Assembly: GCA_020848015.1 (NCBI GenBank)
Contig: JADLBA010000135.1
Span: forward strand, 1 to 18,337
Length of the DNA: 18,337 nucleotides
Direction: 5' to 3'
DNA from: Crocinitomicaceae bacterium
GTDB taxonomy: Bacteria > Bacteroidota > Bacteroidia > Flavobacteriales_D > Sanyastnellaceae
Under the pieces are notes generated by a model that saw only the letters and a program-made list of their open reading frames with translations, was not told where the DNA came from and did no database searches. Numbering within the stretch: the stretch's first letter is position 1; each line of letters begins with the position of its first letter. The translations under genes and the position numbers were made by a program. Below, in pieces: positions 9,001-13,480 of the stretch.

Positions 9001-10226
9001 ATACCAACGATCCATTGTCTCCGATAACTAATCTTCAGATTGGAATTACAACTCTTACATGGTCAATATATAATGGTCCGTGCAATGAGGCGACCAGCGA
9101 TACAGTAGTGGTAGTCGTGTTTGACCCACAATCGCCCGATGCGAATGCAGGGCCGGATCAGAATTTCTGCGAAAATTTCCCAGACACCCCTATGGCAGCC
9201 AATACTCCGATTTCTCCAGCGGTTGGTACATGGACTACTATCAGCGGAGGCGGTACATTTAGTAACCCGAATGATCCTTCGGCAATGGTGTCGGACATTC
9301 CGTTGAATGAGAATATCTATGTATGGACCATATACAATGGTGCTTGTAATAATGGAGTCACTTCTGATACTATCTCTGTGTATGTAAATGATCTCACGGT
9401 TGCAGCAGCCAACGCGGGTGATGATGTAGTATTTTGTGGTGCGCCTGACTCGCTCCAGTTGCATGGTAGTGTAACCACAGGACTGGCAACCAGCTTGTGG
9501 ACCATTATTCAGGGGGGAGGTGATATTCAGAACGTATTAAATAATAATCCATATATGTTTGAAATACCAAATGGTATCAACATTTATGAATATACAGTTG
9601 ATAATGGTCTTTGCGGCATCAGCAGCGATGAGGTGATCGTTACAATATATGATCCCGAACTCCCCTCCGCAGATGCCGGAACCGGAGATATGATTTGTGA
9701 AAACGAATTTACCTCTTTCAACTTGATGGCGAATGCAGTATCACCCCCGGCAATGGGATGGTGGTCTGTGCTGGAAGGCCCGATAGAAATCTCCGACTCT
9801 ACTGATGCCAAGGCGATTGTTACCAGTCTTGGTCATATCCTGACTGAGCTTGTGAATGTACCAAGTACACTGGTATGGACGATTGATAACGGAACCTGCG
9901 GCAGCTCCAGCGATAGTGTAACATATATTTTGGAAGATTGCCTTTCTATCAAAATTCCGGATGCGTTTTCCCCTAATGGTGATGGTGTCAATGATTTCTG
10001 GATTATTCCGAATATCACCAACTACCCCCACAATAGCGTGAAAATATTCAACAGATGGGGAGCAGAGGTGTATAGTGCAGCGCCATACAAAAACGAGTGG
10101 GATGGAATTTCAATTCATCCGGCAACGCTGGGTGAGGGGCTTCCTGTCTCCACGTACTATTATATACTTGACCTTGGAACGGGAAGTAGCGAAAATTATA
10201 CAGGATTTGTTTATTTAAAACGATAA
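1..10226 (+). CDS. Giant multi-module surface protein with type B T9SS sorting domain (5' end outside window)
   Basis: The frame is open from the first full codon (nt 3). The ATG at 84 lies inside a module, because the codons before it encode the end of another module (NGPC, TTDQVVITVY), so the true start is upstream. 3407 codons are visible. From nt 87 there are 37 complete modules of 87-96 residues, then a sorting domain from 9942. Each module follows a pattern: AG-D--C-P at its start, G-W near residue 29, a GL--G-N-F-W block near residues 50-60, NGPC near 67, then TTD and a hydrophobic strand ending in YD or FD. All 37 have both cysteines and the first tryptophan. This suits an Ig/PKD-like beta-sandwich closed by a disulfide (inference). 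The role is probably that of a cell-surface adhesin or filament, as for SprB-like proteins; no catalytic domain is seen. The signal peptide must lie outside the window. The stop is 4 nt before a PorP/SprF gene, the expected partner for type B cargo. The ligand is unknown. Confidence 0.93.
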   Translation, partial: TVSNGPCAAPTTDQVVITVYPGSQPSAMAGPDQSICLPTTSVTLAGNSPTFPATGTWTLVSGSGSITNPGTSNSSVTGLAVGQNVFQWTISNGPCIPSTTSDQVSIFVYDNTQPAANAGADKNFCEPVSSATLAANPVIFPATGQWTLISGTGSIFNPNSATTQVNGLSQGENIFQWTISNGPCPGSTTTDQISIFIYDKDQMPANAGTDQFLCTPASTATMSANSATFPATGAWTLISGSGIISTPTSPTTGITGLAIGENIFRWTITNGPCSNSITTDDISIFVYDSGAPAADAGPTQSICSPANSVTMVANAAVFPGIGTWELVSGTGIIQSPNSPSSLITNLGLGENVFRWTVNNGLCGSATTQSLVSIFVYSEFSPSAVAGIDQDLCTPQVNTFLQGSIPIFPSTGLWTLLSGVGTIVDPTNPNTEVTNLGIGPNVFRWTVLNGPCANGTTSDDVTITIYNGGAAAPFAGNDQELCSPTSSTLLVADPAEFPGVGTWSVINGTGTFSDPNDPSATVTGLSIGINILKWNVNYSTCGSPSDVVSIIVYDSSQGASDAGQDQFLCNNVASTTMTAEPVIAPGSGTWSLISGSAAIADVNNPSSGIGNLAVGANVFVWTIYNGNCLSPTLTTDTVVIYVFDGNVLPANAGADQSFCSPVSSATVTGNTLTYPQTGLWELIQGTGVIVNPTSATTVITGLSVGENIFRWTTDNGPCLNSITSDLVSIFIYDQNQLPANAGSDQSFCTPVSTTTMQGNTITFPAIGTWTLHSGTGVIADTNNPSSSVSGLSIGENIFQWQVENGPCGSPTTDIVSIFIYDENNPLADAGSDQEMCLPQNSTSMQGSTYVFPATGTWTLIQGFATIQNINDPNSGITNLGAGENIFVWTISNGPCAHTPTTDTIAIRVYEPDAAPADAGADQSLCTPSSQAVMTAAVPDNPGFGTWTIVSGAAIIVDPNDPNTLITGLQQGETVLEWTVYNGPCNNSNTTDLISIFIYDNTQPAANAGPDQDLCTPVTSTIISANSPIFPAIGYWTLISGQGDISDPNNPTTTVSNLGVGANVFQWTIENGPCDPQLTTDDLVIYLFDNTQSAANAGVDQEFCLPVTNATLEGSHLVGASTGMWTVFSGGGTIVAPDQEQTLVTDLPVGENIFVWEVNNGSCGTTTDTTSIFIFDPSAAEADAGPDTSFCTPVSTYTMLANTPAAPGVGTWQLVSGNGTIAEFHSATSDISGLTIGENIFTWSIYNGPCEPPTIDSVSIFIFDENLLPADAGSDQEICLPLNMVTMTANVPVFPATGTWTLLSGTGTITDVSDPATTITNLTAGENIFVWTFENGPCAESVTTDTVSITVYAPDALIADAGADQSLCTPAGSTFLSAATPTIPGLGTWSVIAGTGVFVNPNDPNSEVTGLSVGQNIFEWIVYNGPCAVTNTTDQVSIFLYDANQQDADAGPNQDFCTPITTAQMSANSIIFPASGTWTISQGAGSIVNPNDPTTLVTDLAPGVNILTWTVNNGPCANGITTDTVELSIFNNDQSDANAGADQELCLPVNSTLLQSNQLTGAATGTWTLFSGGGDIADANSEITAVTNLPVGINVFVWTQENGPCGSTSDTVSVSVFDPGAAVADAGPDVSFCTPTSTYTMAANTPAIPGVGTWALVSGTGSIAFVNSPSTIISGLTIGENVFSWTIYNGPCAQPTVDFVSIFIFDENLPEANAGSDQEICLPQNSTTMTANTPVFPAEGQWTLFSGTGTISDNSDPATSVTGLGVGVNTFVWTFNNGPCNNAITTDTVSILVFDPIAAVADAGGDQYLCTPITTTALTATTPDVPGFGTWTVVNGTGIFANVNDPNTTVTNLSVGENIFRWVVYNGPCSVTNTEDLVSVFVFDANQSVADAGPDQDFCTPVSVVQLDGNELTFPAAGYWSVVQGSVVFNDTSDPNTIITNVTPGVNILAWTVDNGVCPNGTTTDNVVISIFDANQSPADAGADQELCLPATSALLQANPLIAAATGQWTLIAGGGTIVDPTNESTTVSNLPVGINTFVWTLNNGPCSTTADTVSVIVFDPAAPAANAGSDVSYCTPVSIHTMAANFPAIPGTGTWALISGTGSLSDVNSATAVVSGLTVGQNIFSWTIYNGPCAAPTVDLVSIFIYDQNMPSANAGADQELCAPASTTTMTGNSPVFPGTGQWSLVAGTGIIADPSSPSSAVSGLSIGTNVFVWSFDNGPCPGAITTDTMEVRIYDPNAPAANAGIDQFLCTPTSSTALTALVPTIPGVGTWVVVNGTGTFADIHDPSTVVTNLSVGQNTFQWTVYNGPCANTNTTDLVSIFLYDATQATSNAGPDQQLCTPNTTTQLAGNSIIFPATGTWSIAQGSATFSDINDPNAVISNVAPGVNIFTWTVNNGPCANNITTDNVTVSVYNNNQSIADAGSDQELCLPTTGTTLQANQLTAAATGIWSLLSGGGTIADPTSEFTAISNLPVGINVFVWSLDNGPCGISSDTVSVAVYDPASPPANAGEDAFYCTPVSTHTMSGSVPLYPAEGTWTLITGSGIIQDIHDPNSLITGLTVGENIFIWSVYNGPCGPVTLDVMSIFIYNENTPNADAGEDFEICLPQNSVDMMASPAEFPAIGVWTLVQGGGTINDVNSPNSTMANLPVGTNIFIWTVDNGPCANGITSDTVEVRVFDPGIALPNAGPDQNICTPASTTVMGAEQVNDPNFGTWELIGGSGVIGNVNDPGTIISGLAVGVNTFTWTVYNGSCENSLMTDTMVVNVFDEGQLPADAGADQELCFPQTSTQLSANHAIVPAEGTWIVIEGSGIFADIHDENTMVSGLSIGNNTFQWTIDNGPCMNAVTTDLVTISIFDPEAVNAQAGADMEICTPQDCVQMGATTPADPQIGTWSVVSAINGNGAIPFGSFNDVNDPNAQLCALSVGVHTLQWELYNGPCLNNTTDIVIVSVFDETAPPANAGTDQELCGGNNQTQLTANTPVFPAVGTWNILSAPGNPVIADTNDPLSPITNLQIGITTLTWSIYNGPCNEATSDTVVVVVFDPQSPDANAGPDQNFCENFPDTPMAANTPISPAVGTWTTISGGGTFSNPNDPSAMVSDIPLNENIYVWTIYNGACNNGVTSDTISVYVNDLTVAAANAGDDVVFCGAPDSLQLHGSVTTGLATSLWTIIQGGGDIQNVLNNNPYMFEIPNGINIYEYTVDNGLCGISSDEVIVTIYDPELPSADAGTGDMICENEFTSFNLMANAVSPPAMGWWSVLEGPIEISDSTDAKAIVTSLGHILTELVNVPSTLVWTIDNGTCGSSSDSVTYILEDCLSIKIPDAFSPNGDGVNDFWIIPNITNYPHNSVKIFNRWGAEVYSAAPYKNEWDGISIHPATLGEGLPVSTYYYILDLGTGSSENYTGFVYLKR
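87..9941 (+). repeat. Tandem array of 37 Ig/PKD-like modules (about 267 bp each)
   Basis: Most modules are 89 codons (267 bp). Module starts, placed at the AG before the first cysteine, include 87, 354, 621, 888, 1155, 1422, 1683, 1953, 2220, 2484, 2751, 3018, 3285, 4611, 5937, 7263, 8589, 8877, 9147, 9414 and 9675. Exceptions to 89 residues are modules 6, 13, 18, 23, 28 and 36 (87), 9, 14, 19, 24 and 29 (88), 7 and 34 (90), and 33 (96). The DNA of neighbouring modules is clearly diverged, with much synonymous variation, so conservation acts mainly on protein. A partial module lies at nt 1-86. Confidence 0.95.
2220..8588 (+). repeat. Higher-order repeat: five-module blocks of exactly 1326 bp
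   Basis: Modules 13-32 group into four blocks at 3285-4610, 4611-5936, 5937-7262 and 7263-8588, each 1326 bp (442 codons). Each has the internal length series 87-88-89-89-89. A partial block lacking only its first module precedes them at 2220-3284. Marks of each type are as follows. A: TG-W followed by a GGG turn, and two residues fewer after the second cysteine. B: P-VD-VSIF and the linker DEN or DQN. C: EICLP or ELC-P followed by TMT. D: PG-GTW, VYNGPC and NTTD. E: DFCTP or DLCTP with PGVN. Counted by eye, A modules 18 and 28 agree at 59 of 87 positions, while neighbours 18 and 19 agree at about 35. The last block is the most diverged; its E module (32) is a weak match. Confidence 0.88.
9942..10223 (+). 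other. Type B T9SS C-terminal sorting domain (gliding-motility-associated CTD)
   Basis: The last 94 residues match the gliding-motility-associated C-terminal domain family (CHU_C type). They contain IPDAFSPNGDGVNDFW, then VKIFNRWGAEVY, an NEWDG segment, YYYILDLG and the terminal strand YTGFVYLKR. Type B domains direct proteins through the T9SS and, in Flavobacterium johnsoniae, need a SprF-like partner (established for the family). The PorP/SprF gene directly downstream fits this. Position at the extreme C-terminus and intact motifs show that the gene is complete at this end. Confidence 0.95.
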
Positions 10227-10230
10227 TCAC

Positions 10231-11154
10231 ATGCAGAAGAGCATCATCATCTTAGGTGTTTTTAGCTTACTACTGGTTTTGCGTGTGAGGGCGCAGCAGG
10301 AACCTATGTTTTCCCAGTATATGTTCAATACGCTGAGCATTAATCCGGCTTATGCAGGGAGTGCCGACCGGGTGAGCATCACAGCCATCCACCGTTCCCA
10401 ATGGGTGAAGTTTGAAGGGGCACCTGTAACACAGACAATAACCGCTCACTCACCATTGAGAAAAGAAAGCATCAGTATCGGGGGAACTATCGTCAACGAT
10501 CAGCACGGGCCGGTAAAGGAAACGGCTATTTTCGGAGATGTGAGTTATCGTATCTTCATGGATAAGTCGAGATTAGCTTTTGGGCTGAAAGCAGGGTTGA
10601 ATCTTTTCAGCGCAAATCTTCTAGATCTGAATCCGCTGACCCAGGACGACCAGGTATTTCAGTCGAATATTAAAACAAAGACACTGCCGAATTTCGGATT
10701 TGGAGCTATGTGGTACAGCCAGCGCTGGTTTGTCGGTGTTTCTACTCCTAAGCTGCTGCAGAATAAATTGATCGCCGGCGATCTCCCTGATTTCAATGGC
10801 AACAGAGAAAGAATACACGGCTTTTTGATTGCAGGTTATGTATGGGATGTTTCTCCTTATGTGAAATTCAAACCTACCATATTGTTTAAAGCAGTAAACG
10901 GTGCTCCTCCCGGAGTAGATGTTACTGCGAACTTTCTGTTCTACGAAAAACTCTGGATGGGAGCCATGTACAGATGGAATGACTCTGTCGGTCTATTATT
11001 CCAGTATGAATTCAACAACAGATTCAAGTTGGGCTATGCTTATGATTATATCATTTCCGACCTGAGCCGTTACACGGCAGGTTCACACGAAGTGATGCTG
11101 GGATTGAATCTTGGAAAAGGATACAACGGGGATGTTTCACCACGCTACTTCTAA
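10231..11154 (+). CDS. PorP/SprF-family type IX secretion system outer-membrane protein
   Basis: This 307-residue protein starts with a signal peptide (MQKSII, then a hydrophobic stretch and a VRAQ cleavage region near residue 21). The mature N-terminus has the family signature FSQYMFNTLSINPAYAGS, followed by HRSQWVKFEGAP-TQT and a glycine-rich IGGTIVNDQHGP segment. The rest is alternating beta strands ending in an aromatic-rich C-terminus, as expected of an outer-membrane barrel. Members include PorP, part of the core secretion apparatus, and SprF, needed for export of the type B adhesin SprB. Because the gene follows the stop of a giant type B cargo gene by 4 nt, a SprF-like cargo-specific role is more likely than the core PorP role (inference). 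No Shine-Dalgarno sequence is obvious before the ATG, which is common in this phylum; translational coupling to the upstream gene is plausible. Confidence 0.93.
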   Translation: MQKSIIILGVFSLLLVLRVRAQQEPMFSQYMFNTLSINPAYAGSADRVSITAIHRSQWVKFEGAPVTQTITAHSPLRKESISIGGTIVNDQHGPVKETAIFGDVSYRIFMDKSRLAFGLKAGLNLFSANLLDLNPLTQDDQVFQSNIKTKTLPNFGFGAMWYSQRWFVGVSTPKLLQNKLIAGDLPDFNGNRERIHGFLIAGYVWDVSPYVKFKPTILFKAVNGAPPGVDVTANFLFYEKLWMGAMYRWNDSVGLLFQYEFNNRFKLGYAYDYIISDLSRYTAGSHEVMLGLNLGKGYNGDVSPRYF

Positions 11155-11163
11155 ACTGAAAGA

Positions 11164-13371
11164 ATGAATTGTTTCAAAGAAATACCGGTCGCAGTTATGA
11201 GAAAATCGGTCAGTGTAATAATAGCCATTGCTGCAATACTGATGCCCGCGGCTGTCCATGCGCAAAAAGCAAAACTAAAAGTTGCCCAGGGTTATTACAA
11301 TCAATTTGATTTCAGCAATGCGATGATCATCTATCAGGATGTGCTGTCTTCTCCAAAACATGCGCAGGATACAACTGCACTGAGAATGTTGGCAGATTGT
11401 GAGGTTAGAACGGGGCAGTACGCTAAGGCAGAGGGTCACCTCAAAATGCTGATGGACACACCGGCTGTCAAAACGAAAGATTTGCATCAACTTGCCGAAG
11501 TACTAAAAATACAGGGGAAGTATGAAGAGGCTGTCGGAATTTACCAGAAAATTCTTTTCAAAGACCCGAACGATCAGGTTGCTGCACGGTATGCTATGGT
11601 CCCGGATTTCGCAGTACCTATTATGAAAGATTCAGCATTGTATGTTATTAAAGAGGCAAAGAATATCAACTCATCCGCATCGGATTTTGCCCCCGGTTTT
11701 TTTGTACAGGGTAAACTCATCTTTTCCTCTTCCCGCGGAATGGGCATTGGAGCCGCGAGGAGTTACAACTGGAATCAGCAACCCTACCTGAATATTTTTT
11801 TAGCTGATATTGCTTCTGATTCTACTCTTAATAATGCGAATGTAATGGGAACGGAGGTCAACTCGAGATATCACGAAGGGACGATCAGTTATTATCCTTC
11901 TTCCAATAAAATGTTTTTGACAAGAAATAATTTTGTAAAGGGAAATGTCCGTAAATCAAAAGAAGGCCGCCTCAACCTCGCTATTTATACCACAGAATAT
12001 TCTAATGGAGTTTGGGGAAAGCTGACCCCTTTTGAATTTAACAACCCGGAATATTCGGTTGGCCACCCAACTTTAACAGCGTCTGGAAATAAAATCTATT
12101 TCGCAAGTGATAAACCCGGAGGAACCGGAGGAACAGATATTTATTACTGCGAGAAGCAAGGCGAAAAATGGTCAGAGCCGATAAATGCCGGGCCAGCGAT
12201 CAATACACAGGGAGATGAATTATTTCCGTTTGCTGTTGGCGACAGCGCGTTGTATTTTTCTTCCAATGGATGGCTGGGGCTTGGTGGATTGGATATGTAT
12301 TACATCCATTTCACAACTGCAGACTCATCTGCTAAAAATCTTGGGTATCCTGCCAACTCTCGATATGATGATTTTGGTGTGATCGTTTATCCCTCTGAGG
12401 ATGGGGGATATTTTTGCAGCAATCGCCCAGGAGGGACGGGGGATGATGATATCTATGAGTTCCGTCTGATCCCGCCGGTGGCTGTGGATATTGAGGGTAG
12501 AGTAGTAGAAAAAGGAACGCTTAAACCGTTGTCTGATGCAAGGGTTTTTGTGCCTGCGCCCGATGGCTCTGTTGTAGAAGCGAAAACGAATAACAAGGGT
12601 GAATATTCGTTGAAGGCTCCTTATAGTAAGGTAATAAGAATTAATGCAGAGAAAAAAGATTATGAAAGCAATGGAATTGATCTGCCGACCAATCCGAGAA
12701 TCACTTACTACAAGGCAAACGACATTGAGCTGTCGAAAGAGGCGATTGTGGCAAAAGGTCGTGTGATTTACGATGCTGACGGATCCCCTGCACCAGGGGC
12801 AATGATCCGGCTTCTTGATGCAAAAGGGATTGTACTCGATTCTACTTTTGCTCAGGCCGACGGATCATATAAACTGCCGCTTCCAGAGTCACAAAAGGTA
12901 ACAATTGAAGTGACTAAGAATGACTACGTCAAGCTCACTGATGAAGTGGATACCGGAAAGCTTCCCAAGCGTTTTTATGAAAAAGATTTTCGCCTTTTCA
13001 AACTCGAAAAGGGGACAGTAGTTCGTCTTGATAATATCTACTATGATTATGGCAAGGCGGATATTCGTCCTGATGCTGCTCTCGAACTCAACAAGCTTGT
13101 TCAGATACTGAAAGACAATCCGACGATAAAAATCGAATTGAGTTCTCATACCGACTCGCGCGGTGGTGATGCCTATAACCTAAACCTCTCTGATAAGCGA
13201 GCGAAGAGCGCTGTATCTTATATCATCGGTCAAGGTATTCAATCCAATCGGATGGTTGCAAAAGGATATGGTGAAACAAAACTGTTGAACCGTTGTGCGA
13301 ATGATGTAAAATGTTCTGAAGAGGAACATCAGTTCAACAGAAGAACAGAGTTCAAGATATTAGATATTTGA
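11164..13371 (+). CDS. PorE-like TPR / PD40 propeller / regulatory-domain / OmpA protein
   Basis: The 735-residue product has, in order: a signal peptide; TPR-like helices (about residues 35-150, with GQYAKAEGHL and GKYEEAVGIYQKIL); PD40/WD40-like propeller repeats (about 176-435, with KIYFASDKPGGTGGTDIYY, ALYFSSNGWLGLGGLDMYY and CSNRPGGTGDDDIYEF); two carboxypeptidase-regulatory-like beta domains (about 440-520 and 526-600); and an OmpA peptidoglycan-binding domain (about 620-735, with YYDYGKADIRPDA, SSHTDSRG and NRRTEF). This order matches PorE (PG1058) of Porphyromonas gingivalis, which links the T9SS to peptidoglycan, though here there are two regulatory-like domains and no lipobox cysteine. 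The annotated ATG follows a weak AAAG and is 9 nt past the PorP/SprF stop. An alternative ATG at 11197 gives a cleaner signal peptide (MRKSVS to VHAQ) and may be the real start. It probably anchors or assists export of the giant protein. A strong terminator follows. Confidence 0.9.
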   Translation: MNCFKEIPVAVMRKSVSVIIAIAAILMPAAVHAQKAKLKVAQGYYNQFDFSNAMIIYQDVLSSPKHAQDTTALRMLADCEVRTGQYAKAEGHLKMLMDTPAVKTKDLHQLAEVLKIQGKYEEAVGIYQKILFKDPNDQVAARYAMVPDFAVPIMKDSALYVIKEAKNINSSASDFAPGFFVQGKLIFSSSRGMGIGAARSYNWNQQPYLNIFLADIASDSTLNNANVMGTEVNSRYHEGTISYYPSSNKMFLTRNNFVKGNVRKSKEGRLNLAIYTTEYSNGVWGKLTPFEFNNPEYSVGHPTLTASGNKIYFASDKPGGTGGTDIYYCEKQGEKWSEPINAGPAINTQGDELFPFAVGDSALYFSSNGWLGLGGLDMYYIHFTTADSSAKNLGYPANSRYDDFGVIVYPSEDGGYFCSNRPGGTGDDDIYEFRLIPPVAVDIEGRVVEKGTLKPLSDARVFVPAPDGSVVEAKTNNKGEYSLKAPYSKVIRINAEKKDYESNGIDLPTNPRITYYKANDIELSKEAIVAKGRVIYDADGSPAPGAMIRLLDAKGIVLDSTFAQADGSYKLPLPESQKVTIEVTKNDYVKLTDEVDTGKLPKRFYEKDFRLFKLEKGTVVRLDNIYYDYGKADIRPDAALELNKLVQILKDNPTIKIELSSHTDSRGGDAYNLNLSDKRAKSAVSYIIGQGIQSNRMVAKGYGETKLLNRCANDVKCSEEEHQFNRRTEFKILDI

Positions 13372-13407
13372 AGTGCTTTTTGATTCGGTCGTTTTACTTG
13401 GGAAAAG

Positions 13408-13440
13408 AACGGTCTCATAAATTGAGACCGTTTTTCTTTT
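13408..13440. terminator. Bidirectional intrinsic terminator between convergent genes
   Basis: A perfect 10-bp inverted repeat pairs 13408-13417 (AACGGTCTCA) with 13423-13432 (TGAGACCGTT) around the 5-nt loop TAAAT. On the plus strand the stem ends in a T-rich tract (13431-13440, TTTTTCTTTT). On the minus strand the same stem is followed by CTTTT. It lies 37 nt after the plus-strand stop at 13371 and 41 nt beyond the minus-strand stop at 13481, so it can end transcription from both sides. Confidence 0.88.
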
Positions 13441-13480
13441 ACGGATGAATCGTTTCTTCTTACAGATTGAAAGCAGAGAC

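Noticed and set aside
87..9941. Regular repeats as a CRISPR array
   Set aside because: The period is 267 bp, the frame is open throughout, and conservation is at the protein level with no short identical repeats and unique spacers.
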